A stretch of DNA of 35,431 nucleotides. It comes from Paludibacteraceae bacterium. GTDB lineage: Bacteria > Bacteroidota > Bacteroidia > Bacteroidales > Paludibacteraceae. The translations under genes and the position numbers were made by a program. This document shows, one piece after another, positions 1 to 7,917 of the stretch (its first letter is position 1; every line of letters starts with the position of its first letter). Location of the stretch: the NCBI GenBank assembly GCA_016302585.1, contig JAEDNI010000015.1:1-35431 (forward strand). Direction: 5' to 3'. Below the pieces are notes generated by a model. It saw only the letters and a program-made list of their open reading frames with translations, had not been told where the DNA came from and did not search any database.

Positions 1-1050
1 CATCAGGTCCCATTCGGTCAGCGGTCTTTCGACTTTTGACTTTTGACTTTCGACTAATGTCTCTTCCATCCATTTGAAGAAGCGCGTGAGTGCGGCGGCA
101 TCCTGCCGCATGGCGATACGCTCACCCTCCAACTCCACGGCGTTCTTCTTTGCCTTGTCGATGAGAACAGGCGATTTGGTGTTGCGTTTCTGACAGGTCT
201 CCGGAATCGCCTCGAAAAGCGCCTCGTTCACGCGTGCTCCGTCGTAGATGACGGTACCGCTCAGGCCGGCGATATAGTCAAACACAGTCTCATAGGGTTT
301 CACGTCTATATTGTTGAAATCCAGATAGTTCTGCGCTACCGTGTCCACTTTGTTCGCATCCACGAAGAGGGTACATTTATCGTCTTCGAGAACGACGTAG
401 GAGATAACAACCGGATTGTACTCCACATCGTTTCCGCGGATGTTAAGCAGCCATGCTATCTCGTCCAAGGCGCTGATAATCAGCGCCCATTTTGAATCGG
501 ACGCTTTACTGTTTACGATCTCGCGCATCCGCGCTAACTTGCTCTCCACGGTCTCTCCGGCAAAATCAGCCGAGTAGGGGTAGAGCTTGTCGCTCGGGAT
601 AGCCGGACGGCCTTCCGTCCAGATCGGCTTGATGAGATCGACGGACTTAATGGATAAGTTCGCCGCCGCCAGTTGCTCCTTCCATTCCGCGAAGTCATTC
701 ACGCTGAACATCTCGGGATTCAGCCCCACGGCACCTTGGACGTTCTTTGTCAACCACTCCACGATGCTCGGGCAGTCGATATCGCTCTCGCGCATGAGTT
801 CGATCGTGCTGTCTTTCAACTCGATACCGGCCTGCAGGTAATACCGGCTGTCCGTCCAAAGCAAAGCTTTGTCCGTCGTCACCACCATCGTTCCGGCCTC
901 TCCGTTGAAGCCCGACAACCATTGCATCTCACACCAGTGTGACGCCATATATTCACTTGCGTGCGGGTCATTTCCCGGCACGACATACACCGTTACATTC
1001 GCTTCTTTCATCGCTGCGCGCAAGGCAGCCAAACGCTCTAATACATTCAT
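1..1050 (-). CDS. pepP: Xaa-Pro aminopeptidase (M24B family), C-terminal part outside window
   Basis: Open reading frame on the minus strand from ATG at 1050 running off the window, so only the first 350 residues are seen. The start MNVLERLAALRAAMKEANV, followed by VVPGNDPHASEYMA and a GTMVVTTDKALLWTDSRYYLQA segment (written here in part), matches the creatinase-type N-terminal domain of aminopeptidase P, which removes N-terminal residues preceding proline. The second creatinase-like domain follows (EIAWLLNIRGNDVEYNPVV). The metal-binding M24 catalytic domain would lie beyond the window, so activity cannot be judged. A heptanucleotide array at 27-54 is translated as part of the linker (residues around SQKSKVERPL). 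A Bacteroidetes promoter lies just upstream at 1070-1101. Confidence 0.85.
   Translation of the reverse strand, partial: MNVLERLAALRAAMKEANVTVYVVPGNDPHASEYMASHWCEMQWLSGFNGEAGTMVVTTDKALLWTDSRYYLQAGIELKDSTIELMRESDIDCPSIVEWLTKNVQGAVGLNPEMFSVNDFAEWKEQLAAANLSIKSVDLIKPIWTEGRPAIPSDKLYPYSADFAGETVESKLARMREIVNSKASDSKWALIISALDEIAWLLNIRGNDVEYNPVVISYVVLEDDKCTLFVDANKVDTVAQNYLDFNNIDVKPYETVFDYIAGLSGTVIYDGARVNEALFEAIPETCQKRNTKSPVLIDKAKKNAVELEGERIAMRQDAAALTRFFKWMEETLVESQKSKVERPLTEWDLM
27..54 (-). repeat. Heptanucleotide array inside pepP
   Basis: Four units TTTCGAC, TTTTGAC, TTTTGAC, TTTCGAC on the plus strand, read in frame on the minus strand as part of SQKSKVERPL. Confidence 0.7.
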
Positions 1051-1069
1051 AATACTTCCAATTTGGCTG

Positions 1070-1101
1070 CAAAGTTACACTTTTTTTTGCAATTATCCAA
1101 A
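1070..1101 (-). promoter_or_regulatory. Bacteroidetes-type promoter of pepP
   Basis: On the minus strand, TAACTTTG (1070-1077) matches the TAnnTTTG -7 box and TTTG (1098-1101) matches the -33 box. They are separated by 20 bp, and the ATG is about 20 bp downstream at 1050. Confidence 0.65.
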
Positions 1102-1118
1102 AAAACGAGATATTTTTG
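1086..1118 (+). promoter_or_regulatory. Possible promoter facing the 1136-1159 hairpin
   Basis: TTTG at 1086-1089 and TATTTTTG at 1111-1118 are 21 bp apart and fit the Bacteroidetes consensus on the plus strand. Transcription would begin near 1124 and meet a terminator-like hairpin about 10 nt later. The region is A/T-rich, so a chance match is possible. Confidence 0.3.
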
Positions 1119-1135
1119 TACTTGCAGCCAAAAAC

Positions 1136-1159
1136 GAGCCCTTTGGGGCTCTTTTTTTT
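1136..1159 (+). terminator. Intrinsic terminator-like hairpin
   Basis: GAGCCC and GGGCTC form a perfect 6-bp stem with a 4-nt TTTG loop (1136-1151), followed by eight T residues. It lies between divergent genes, so it does not end either of them. Confidence 0.55.
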
Positions 1160-1166
1160 GATTTTG

Positions 1167-1198
1167 CTTGCACATGTCATAAAAAAGTAGTATCTTTG
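1167..1198 (+). promoter_or_regulatory. Bacteroidetes-type promoter of the nitroreductase gene
   Basis: CTTG at 1167-1170 and TATCTTTG at 1191-1198 with a 20-bp spacer. The nitroreductase ATG at 1218 is 19 bp downstream of the -7 box, giving a very short leader. Confidence 0.7.
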
Positions 1199-1217
1199 CA
1201 CGCTAATTTGGATATTT

Positions 1218-1730
1218 ATGGACTCATTTATAGAATTATGCCAACGTAGACGTTCAATTCGTAAGTATACGCATCAGCCTGTGGAGCAGGAGAAGATAGA
1301 TTATCTCTTGCGCTGCGCGTTGATGTCTCCGTCGTCCAAGCGCACCAATCCATGGGAGTTTGTGGTAGTGCGCGACGAGGCGAAATTGCGTCAAATGGCG
1401 AGTTGTCGTACATATGGCAGTCAGATGTTCGAGACGGCCATGGCGGCTATTGTGGTGGCTTTGGATCCGAGTCTGAGTGACACGTGGATGGCCGATGGTG
1501 CAATTGCAGCGGAGCACATATTGTTAGCAGCTGCAGAGCAGGGACTTGGTGCCTGTTGGTGTCAGGTATACCAACGCGAAGGCGCGGAGGAACTGGTTAA
1601 GGGTCTCTGTGGGATTCCGGAGGACAGAACGGTGCTGTGTGTGATCTCGCTGGGCTATCCGGATGAAGAGAGAAGCATATATGACCTATCTCGACTGAAG
1701 TACGAGAAGGTCCATAACGAGGAATTTTGA
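1218..1730 (+). CDS. Nitroreductase family protein
   Basis: A protein of 170 residues, the usual length of short FMN-dependent nitroreductases, which reduce nitro compounds, quinones or flavins with NAD(P)H. The N-terminal RRRSIRKYT motif and the SPSSKRTNPWEFVVV segment form the typical FMN phosphate-binding start. AAEHILLAAAEQGLGACW is the conserved central helix and VISLGYPDEE the typical C-terminal strand. No second domain or signal peptide is present, so it is probably cytosolic. It is first in a plus-strand run and its stop codon touches the heptanucleotide array that leads into pdxA 17 bp later. Substrate cannot be inferred. Confidence 0.9.
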   Translation: MDSFIELCQRRRSIRKYTHQPVEQEKIDYLLRCALMSPSSKRTNPWEFVVVRDEAKLRQMASCRTYGSQMFETAMAAIVVALDPSLSDTWMADGAIAAEHILLAAAEQGLGACWCQVYQREGAEELVKGLCGIPEDRTVLCVISLGYPDEERSIYDLSRLKYEKVHNEEF

Positions 1731-1751
1731 TTTTTGATTATTGATTTATGA
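1724..1751 (+). repeat. Heptanucleotide array between nitroreductase and pdxA
   Basis: Four degenerate 7-bp units (ATTTTGA, TTTTTGA, TTATTGA, TTTATGA). The array contains the TGA stop of the upstream gene and the ATG start of pdxA. Confidence 0.7.
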
Positions 1752-2881
1752 AACCTATAGTAGCAATAACGGCCGGTGATACAAACGGCGTGGGATACGA
1801 AGTGATCATCAAAGCGCTGCTGAACGGCTATGTGTTTGAGATCATGCGTCCTGTGGTTTACGGTAATGCCGCCGTAGCGAAACAGCATATTCAGACCTTG
1901 GGCGAAGACTATCGTAATATCACTTGGAATATCATCGATGCGCCCGAGCAAGCAAAAGACGGTCGTCTGAACCTCATCTCCTGCTATACCGATAACCTTC
2001 CGGTAACCATGGGTACTGCTACGGCGGAAGCGAACAAAGCAGCGAAGGCCTCGTTGGAACGTGCATGCCGTGACTTGAAAGCGGGTAAGGTGCAAGCCTT
2101 AGTAACTGCGCCGATTAACAAAGAAGCGCTGTATGGCGGCCATACGGAGTGGTTGGCAGAACAGTTTAAAGTTGAAAGTTTAGAGTTTAATGATTCTCTG
2201 ATGATGCTGTGTGCGGGGAATTTGCGTGTGGCTTTAGTATGTAACCATGTGGCATTGGCGGATGTCCCGGCGCATATTTCAGAAGAACGGATCCTTGCCA
2301 AACTGACGCTTCTGAACCGTTCGTTGAAACGTGACTTCGGCTTGGAGAAACCCCATATAGCGGTGCTGGCGTTGAACCCCCATGCAGGAGATGCCGGTTT
2401 GTTGGGAAAAGAGGAAGAGACGATTATCATGCCGGCTATTGCGAAAGCGAATGAGCAAGGTATTTGGGCGTTCGGTCCATATGCGGCGGACGGATTCTTC
2501 GGTTCAGGTCGTTTCACCCATTTTGATGCGGTTCTGGCGATGTATCATGACCAGGGTTTGATCCCGTTCAAGACCTTGGATATGACAGGCGTGAACTACA
2601 CAGCGGGTCTATCCATCGTACGTACTTCGCCCGATCATGGTACGGGTTATGACATAGCCGGTAAGAACCAAGCCGACGAACGCTCTATGCGAAATGCGCT
2701 TTTTATGGCAATTGATGTGCTGCGTCAACGCGAAGAATACGATGCGTTGACCGCTAATCCGTTGCCGTTCATCGTACGTGGGGACAGAGAAGGCAAACCT
2801 CGTCGCGAGTTCATCGACTTCAAGACCACGACAGGTGGTAACCGCTTTGACCGTCCGGCGGAATCCAAGGAAAATGAATAA
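1748..2881 (+). CDS. pdxA: 4-hydroxythreonine-4-phosphate dehydrogenase
   Basis: A protein of 377 residues. PdxA oxidises 4-phosphohydroxy-L-threonine with NAD in the DXP-dependent route to pyridoxal phosphate. The start MKPIVAITAGDTNGVGYEVI is the PdxA N-terminal signature, and the metal-site motif AMYHDQGLIPFK is present together with NYTAGLSIVRTSPDHGTGYD near the C-terminus (quoted in part of the family block). It is longer than the about 330 residues of E. coli PdxA, mostly through a C-terminal extension after residue 340. A heptanucleotide array (2164-2191) is translated inside the gene as part of FKVESLEFNDSL. The gene sits 19 bp before alaS and probably shares its transcript. Confidence 0.93.
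   Translation: MKPIVAITAGDTNGVGYEVIIKALLNGYVFEIMRPVVYGNAAVAKQHIQTLGEDYRNITWNIIDAPEQAKDGRLNLISCYTDNLPVTMGTATAEANKAAKASLERACRDLKAGKVQALVTAPINKEALYGGHTEWLAEQFKVESLEFNDSLMMLCAGNLRVALVCNHVALADVPAHISEERILAKLTLLNRSLKRDFGLEKPHIAVLALNPHAGDAGLLGKEEETIIMPAIAKANEQGIWAFGPYAADGFFGSGRFTHFDAVLAMYHDQGLIPFKTLDMTGVNYTAGLSIVRTSPDHGTGYDIAGKNQADERSMRNALFMAIDVLRQREEYDALTANPLPFIVRGDREGKPRREFIDFKTTTGGNRFDRPAESKENE
2164..2191 (+). repeat. Heptanucleotide array inside pdxA
   Basis: Four 7-bp units (GTTTAAA, GTTGAAA, GTTTAGA, GTTTAAT) within the reading frame. They encode a loop segment and do not interrupt the frame. Confidence 0.65.
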
Positions 2882-2899
2882 ATGTGAAAATATCGAAAT

Positions 2900-5521
2900 A
2901 TGTTGACAAGTAAAGAGATTAGACAGTCCTTTTTGGATTTTATGGCATCGAAGGGGCATCAAGTAGTACCCTCGGCGCCGATGGTCATCAAAGATGATCC
3001 TACATTGATGTTTACCAATGCCGGTATGAACCCGTGGAAGGGTATCATCTTGGGCAATGACCCTATTAAATACCCCCGCGTAGCGGACAGTCAGAAGTGT
3101 CTGCGCGTGAGCGGAAAACATAATGACCTGGAGGAAGTAGGTCACGATACGTATCACCACACGATGTTCGAGATGCTGGGCAACTGGTCGTTCGGCGATT
3201 ACTTCAAGAAGGATGCGATTGATTTCGCATGGGAGTACATCGTGGACGTGCTGAAGATCGACCCGAGTAACCTCTATGCAACCGTCTTCGAGGGTTCTCC
3301 GGAAGAGGGTTTGAGTCGGGATGAAGAGGCGGCTTCCATATGGGCCAAACACCTGCCCGCCGATCATATCCTGAACGGCAACAAACATGATAACTTCTGG
3401 GAAATGGGCGATACGGGTCCTTGTGGTCCGTGTAGTGAGATTCACGTAGACAGTCGTAGTGCGGAAGAACGCGCGCAAGTGCCCGGACGTGAGCTGGTGA
3501 ACAAAGATCATCCTCAAGTGATTGAGATTTGGAATATTGTCTTCATGCAATATAACCGCAAAGCGGACGGATCGTTGGAGCCGCTTGCAAAGAAAGTGAT
3601 TGATACGGGTATGGGCTTTGAACGTCTGGTTCGAACGATTCAGGGAAAGACCTCGAACTACGACACGGATGTGTTCCAACCGATGTTGAAGAAGATAGGC
3701 GCTATCTGCGGTTGCGAATACGGTAAGGATGAGAAGACCGATGTCGCGATGCGCGTGATTGCGGATCATATCCGTACGATAGCGTTTGCTATTACGGACG
3801 GTCAGTTGCCGAGCAACGAGAAAGCGGGTTATGTCATTCGTCGTATTCTCCGTCGTGCCGTTCGTTACGGTTATACCTTCCTCAATATGCGTTCGGCTTT
3901 CCTCTATCAGCTCGTGCCGCAGCTCATCGCAGACATGGGTGTGGCCTATCCGGAGTTGGTGCAACAAGAGGCACAGATCACTCCGGTTATCAAATCCGAG
4001 GAAGAAGCCTTCCTGCGTACCTTGGAAAAGGGTATCGGTCTGTTGGATAAACTGATGGATGAAGCCCGCAGAGCAGGTAAAACAGAGATCAGCGGAGTGG
4101 ATGTATTCACGCTCAAAGATACGTACGGTTTCCCGCTTGACTTGACGGAACTGATTCTTCGTGAGAACGGATTCACGACCAATGAAGAGGAGTATAACAA
4201 AGCGCTTGAACACCAGAAATCGATGGGGCGTGAGGCCAATAAACAGGACTTAGGCGACTGGACGGTATTTGAAGAAGGCGAAACGGAGTTTGTGGGATAT
4301 GACACTTTAGCGTGCGAGACCAAGATTCTTCGTTACCGCCAGGTGAGCCAGAAAGGCAAGAGTTTCTACCAAGTTGTGCTTAATAAGACGCCGTTCTATG
4401 CCGAGATGGGCGGTGAGGTCGGAGATACAGGATATCTCCGAATGGAAGATTTAAAATTTAAGATTTTAGATTGTAAGCGAGAGAATAACTTGCCCGTACA
4501 TATTCTGGCTGAACTGCCGAGTGATCCAAGGGCTACGTTTGTAGCAGAAGTGGATGTAGCGCGTCGTCAGGCTATTATGTGCAACCACTCAGCGACCCAT
4601 ATCTTGCACTACGCGTTGCGCGAAGTGCTGGGTAAACACGTGGAGCAAAAGGGTTCGCTCGTAACATCGGACAGTTTGCGTTTTGACTTCTCGCACTTCC
4701 AGAAAGTAACGCCGGAAGAGTTGCGTCAAGTGGAGATATTGGCCAACAGCATCATCCGTCAGGATATTCATCTGGAGGAGCATCGTCATATGCCGATTGC
4801 TGAGGCGAAAGCATTGGGAGCCATGGCGCTCTTCGGAGAGAAATACGGGGACGATGTACGTGTAATCAAATATGGTCCTTCTGTCGAACTTTGTGGTGGA
4901 TGCCATGTGTCTTCGACCGGTAAAATAGGATGTGTACGTATTCTGATGGAGACCAGTATTGCTGCCGGTATTCGTCGTATCGAGGCGGTTACTGCAGCCA
5001 AGGCGGATGAGCTCTATTACATAGCGCAAGATACGCTGAACGGGCTGAAGTCGCTCTTTAACAATACTCCCGATCTGGCGGGAGCCATTCATAAGTTCAT
5101 CGACGAGAACGCTGCGCTCAAGAAACAGATCGAGCAGTTCATGGCTGAGAAGATCGTGCGTTATCGCGATGAACTGATTGATCGGGCGGAGGACTTTGGC
5201 GATATCAAGTTGGTTCGTCTGCAAGGAGAAGGCAATCCGGAGTTGTTACGCGGTGTATTGCCTATGCTGCGCGGTAAGTTCACAGATGTGAAGTTCGCGG
5301 TATTGGCTGCGATTGAGTGCGATGGTAAACCGACGATTGCTGTCTTCCTCAGTCAGCCTCTGGTAGACGCAGGAAAGAATGCAGGCTCGATGATCAAGTC
5401 GGCCGCTAAGAATATCCAAGGCGGCGGAGGAGGTCAACCGTGGATGGCTACTGCAGGAGGTCGCGATGTGAAAGGTCTTCAGGCCGCTATGGAAGAGCTC
5501 CTCGATGCTTTAAAATCATAA
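2900..5521 (+). CDS. alaS: Alanyl-tRNA synthetase
   Basis: Full-length 873-residue AlaRS, which charges tRNA-Ala. The class II catalytic core starts with the family signature SKEIRQSFLDFMASKGH and contains DTYHHTMFEMLGNWSFGDYF (motif 2 region). The editing domain carries the zinc-binding HSATH and the later CGGCH motif (HxxxH plus CxxxH), so proofreading residues are present. The C-terminal C-Ala domain has the glycine-rich GGGGGQPWMATAGG stretch. The frame holds a heptanucleotide array at 4448-4475, just before the editing domain. The last codons and the stop lie in another array that also contains the start of the next gene. Confidence 0.98.
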   Translation: MLTSKEIRQSFLDFMASKGHQVVPSAPMVIKDDPTLMFTNAGMNPWKGIILGNDPIKYPRVADSQKCLRVSGKHNDLEEVGHDTYHHTMFEMLGNWSFGDYFKKDAIDFAWEYIVDVLKIDPSNLYATVFEGSPEEGLSRDEEAASIWAKHLPADHILNGNKHDNFWEMGDTGPCGPCSEIHVDSRSAEERAQVPGRELVNKDHPQVIEIWNIVFMQYNRKADGSLEPLAKKVIDTGMGFERLVRTIQGKTSNYDTDVFQPMLKKIGAICGCEYGKDEKTDVAMRVIADHIRTIAFAITDGQLPSNEKAGYVIRRILRRAVRYGYTFLNMRSAFLYQLVPQLIADMGVAYPELVQQEAQITPVIKSEEEAFLRTLEKGIGLLDKLMDEARRAGKTEISGVDVFTLKDTYGFPLDLTELILRENGFTTNEEEYNKALEHQKSMGREANKQDLGDWTVFEEGETEFVGYDTLACETKILRYRQVSQKGKSFYQVVLNKTPFYAEMGGEVGDTGYLRMEDLKFKILDCKRENNLPVHILAELPSDPRATFVAEVDVARRQAIMCNHSATHILHYALREVLGKHVEQKGSLVTSDSLRFDFSHFQKVTPEELRQVEILANSIIRQDIHLEEHRHMPIAEAKALGAMALFGEKYGDDVRVIKYGPSVELCGGCHVSSTGKIGCVRILMETSIAAGIRRIEAVTAAKADELYYIAQDTLNGLKSLFNNTPDLAGAIHKFIDENAALKKQIEQFMAEKIVRYRDELIDRAEDFGDIKLVRLQGEGNPELLRGVLPMLRGKFTDVKFAVLAAIECDGKPTIAVFLSQPLVDAGKNAGSMIKSAAKNIQGGGGGQPWMATAGGRDVKGLQAAMEELLDALKS
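4448..4475 (+). repeat. Heptanucleotide array inside alaS
   Basis: Four 7-bp units (GATTTAA, AATTTAA, GATTTTA, GATTGTA) read in frame as part of MEDLKFKILDCKREN, in the linker between the beta-barrel strands and the editing domain. Confidence 0.65.
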
Positions 5522-5559
5522 ATCATAAATTTGAAATCATAAATCATAAATCCTAAATG
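5511..5559 (+). repeat. Heptanucleotide array spanning alaS stop and gtrA-like start
   Basis: Seven 7-bp units of type ATAAATC (TAAAATC, ATAAATC, ATAAATT, TGAAATC, ATAAATC, ATAAATC, CTAAATG). The array supplies the last codons and stop of alaS and the ATG at 5557. Confidence 0.8.
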
Positions 5560-5997
5560 AAATTACCCACCCGATATCTCCCTGCAAAGATCCGTAGTGC
5601 CGTACGATTCTTCTTCGTCGGCACCACGGGCGCTGTGCTGCAGACCTGGTTCTTCATGGCGGCGCTGACGGTCATGGGCGAACCCGACAAAGGTACGGTG
5701 CTCTACTATATCGCTTTCGGTATCGGGTATATCCTGGAGATGATCCCGAATTATTTCTTCTCGAACTGGTACACCTTCAATACGAAGCCCAGTAAGAAGA
5801 ACGCAGGAGGATTCCTCTTCGCTCGGGCGATCAACCTCGTCGTGCAGTTCGGCCTGCTGCCATTAGCTCTAGCGGCGTTTCCCTCCTGGCGCGACGGACT
5901 CATCAGCCTCTTCGTCATCTTCATCGGCGGATGTATCAATTACCTCATATGCTCATTGTTTTTTAAGAAAAAAGAAGAAACACAAAATCCTCAATAA
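5557..5997 (+). CDS. GtrA-like integral membrane protein
   Basis: A protein of 146 residues with four predicted membrane segments (about 16-36, 45-68, 86-106, 115-136). This is the layout of the GtrA/DPMS family, small flippase-like proteins involved in moving lipid-linked sugars. The segment VRFFFVGTTGAVLQTWFF and the EMIPNYFFSNWYTF motif are typical. The C-terminus is lysine-rich and cytosolic. It starts inside the heptanucleotide array and is followed 2 bp later by the amidohydrolase gene, so the two are probably cotranscribed. No glycosyltransferase partner is nearby, so the cargo is unknown. Confidence 0.8.
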   Translation: MKLPTRYLPAKIRSAVRFFFVGTTGAVLQTWFFMAALTVMGEPDKGTVLYYIAFGIGYILEMIPNYFFSNWYTFNTKPSKKNAGGFLFARAINLVVQFGLLPLALAAFPSWRDGLISLFVIFIGGCINYLICSLFFKKKEETQNPQ

Positions 5998-5999
5998 TC

Positions 6000-7274
6000 A
6001 TGAAAATCTACAGAGCGAACATTCTGTTCACCCCTACGCCGGAAGCGTTTAAAGTGTTGGAGCACGGGTATGTAGTTGTCGGAGACGATGGCAACGTAGT
6101 GGATACGTATCAGACTTTGCCCGAACAGTATGCCCATGAACGGGTTATTGACTTTGGCGATCGTTTGTTGATGCCGGCCATGAATGACCTGCATGTGCAC
6201 GCACCGCAGTATCGTAACTTGGGTATTGCGATGGATCTGGAGTTATTGCCTTGGCTCAACGCCTATACCTTTCCGGAGGAAATGAAATACAAAGATATCG
6301 GCTATGCGGAGAAGATGTACCGTCGTTTTGTACACGATCTTTGGAAGATGGGTACGATGCGTGCTGCGATCTACGCTACTATTCACCCGGAAGCGACCTG
6401 TCTCTTGGCGGACCTGCTTAACGAGGCCGGTTTAGGCGGAATGGTGGGTCTCGTGGGCATGGATCGCAACGGTCCAGACACCTTGAGTAACACAGTGGAA
6501 GAAGTCGTAGAGGGAACGAAGCGCGTGATGGAGCATACGAAGAATATGCCGTTGATCTCCGCGATCGTCACTCCGCGTTTCATTCCGAGTTGTACGCCGG
6601 AAATGATGACCGCGCTGGGTAAATTGGCTAACGAATACAAACTGCCCGTCCAATCGCACTTGAGTGAAAATCAATCGGAGATAGCGTGGGTAGCAGAACT
6701 GGAGCCGGAGTCTACGTGTTACGGCGATGCGTATCTGCGATATAATATGTTTGGTCAGACACCGACCCTCATGGCACACTGCTGTTATACCTCGGGCGAG
6801 GAGTTTGAACTGATGCGTAAGAACGGGGTCTTTGCGGTTCACTGTCCGACGTCCAATTGTAATCTCGGTTCAGGTATCGCGCCAATCCGTCGTTTCTTGT
6901 TGGCAGGTGTTCCTGTAGCTCTGGGATCGGATGTATCGGCAGGTAGTGGTTTCTCGATCTTCCGTGTGATTCATTATACGCTTCAAATGTCGAAGATGAA
7001 ATGGGTGCATGGCGGACATAAAGAGGCTTTCTTATCGTTGAGCGAAGCCTTCTATCTGGCGACTAAGTCGGGTGGTTCGTTCTTCGGCAAAGTGGGTTCG
7101 TTTGAACCGGGTTATGCGTTCGATGCGTTGGTAGTGGACGATAGCGATTTGAACTTCGATAACTACTCGATTCAACATCGTCTGGAGCGCTATATCTACT
7201 TGGGCGACGACCGGCAGTTGACGCATCGTTTCTGCCAAGGTAAAGAGATATCTGCTCCGCGAATTATTGAATAA
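6000..7274 (+). CDS. guaD: Guanine deaminase-like amidohydrolase
   Basis: A 424-residue amidohydrolase-superfamily protein. It has the metal-binding HxH at residues 65-67 (NDLHVHAPQ), followed by ELLPWLNAYTFPEE, a signature of guanine deaminases, which convert guanine to xanthine and ammonia. Further zinc-site motifs are QSHLSEN, LMAHCCY and ALGSDVSAGSG. The length is close to guanine deaminases of other bacteria (about 430-450). The start codon is 2 bp after the gtrA-like stop, and the stop is 2 bp before the lipoate-ligase gene. A related aminohydrolase substrate cannot be excluded. Confidence 0.82.
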   Translation: MKIYRANILFTPTPEAFKVLEHGYVVVGDDGNVVDTYQTLPEQYAHERVIDFGDRLLMPAMNDLHVHAPQYRNLGIAMDLELLPWLNAYTFPEEMKYKDIGYAEKMYRRFVHDLWKMGTMRAAIYATIHPEATCLLADLLNEAGLGGMVGLVGMDRNGPDTLSNTVEEVVEGTKRVMEHTKNMPLISAIVTPRFIPSCTPEMMTALGKLANEYKLPVQSHLSENQSEIAWVAELEPESTCYGDAYLRYNMFGQTPTLMAHCCYTSGEEFELMRKNGVFAVHCPTSNCNLGSGIAPIRRFLLAGVPVALGSDVSAGSGFSIFRVIHYTLQMSKMKWVHGGHKEAFLSLSEAFYLATKSGGSFFGKVGSFEPGYAFDALVVDDSDLNFDNYSIQHRLERYIYLGDDRQLTHRFCQGKEISAPRIIE

Positions 7275-7276
7275 AG

Positions 7277-7900
7277 ATGTTGTTAGCGCGCGTCATAGAA
7301 GGGCTTCCGTTGATGGACTATCTGGCAATGGAAGCAGACATGGTTAAGACGATTCAAGAACCGACGGTTTTTACTTGGGTCGTATCGCCGACGGTGATTT
7401 ATGGTCGTCATCAGCTGCGCGAGCAGGAGGTGAACGAGGCGTATTGTGCCTCCCACGGCGTGCGAGTTGTCCAGCGGCAGAGTGGGGGAGGATGCGTCTA
7501 TGCCGATCGCGGTAACCTCATGGTCTCTTTCGTCTCTCCCTCGACCCACTCGCAGGAGGTCTTTGATGCCTTCCTCATGCTGCTCTCAGGAGCCTTGCGC
7601 GACTTAGGCTACGACGCCGTCACCACGGCGCATAACGATGTCCTGGTCGCCGGCCGCAAGGTAGCCGGTACCGCGTGTTATACCACGCCTACGGGAACGG
7701 TCGTACATGCTTCGATGCTCTATGACGTCAACCTGACGGACCTCGAAGCGGCGATCACTCCCTCAGAGGCCAAGCTGGCGAAGCATGCAGTAGCATCCGT
7801 AAGACAACGGGTGAGAAACCTGCGCGACATCCGAGACCTCGGAGACATGGCGCTCTTTCGCGAGGCATTAGAAAAAGCGATCATAAATCAAAAATCATAA
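7277..7900 (+). CDS. Lipoate-protein ligase A family protein (BPL/LPL domain)
   Basis: A 207-residue protein carrying the BPL_LplA_LipB catalytic fold. VVQRQSGGGCVYADRGNLMVSF corresponds to the RRxSGGGAVYxDxGN loop of lipoate ligases (shown here for recognition), and VLVAGRKVAGTAC supplies the conserved lysine that contacts lipoyl-AMP. It lacks the C-terminal accessory domain of long LplA proteins. It probably attaches lipoate, or octanoate, to E2 or GcvH proteins in the cytosol. Its stop codon lies in the heptanucleotide array leading to the aminotransferase gene. Confidence 0.82.
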   Translation: MLLARVIEGLPLMDYLAMEADMVKTIQEPTVFTWVVSPTVIYGRHQLREQEVNEAYCASHGVRVVQRQSGGGCVYADRGNLMVSFVSPSTHSQEVFDAFLMLLSGALRDLGYDAVTTAHNDVLVAGRKVAGTACYTTPTGTVVHASMLYDVNLTDLEAAITPSEAKLAKHAVASVRQRVRNLRDIRDLGDMALFREALEKAIINQKS

Positions 7901-7917
7901 ATCAAAAATATCGTATG
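7883..7917 (+). repeat. Heptanucleotide array between lipoate ligase and aminotransferase genes
   Basis: Five units, ATAAATC, AAAAATC, ATAAATC, AAAAATA, TCGTATG. The array includes the TAA stop of the upstream gene and the ATG of the next. Confidence 0.7.

Noticed and set aside
2609..4213. Long open frame of 534 codons on the minus strand opposite pdxA and alaS
   Set aside because: It lies antisense to two well-conserved genes, has no recognisable domain and a composition typical of reverse-complement shadow frames.
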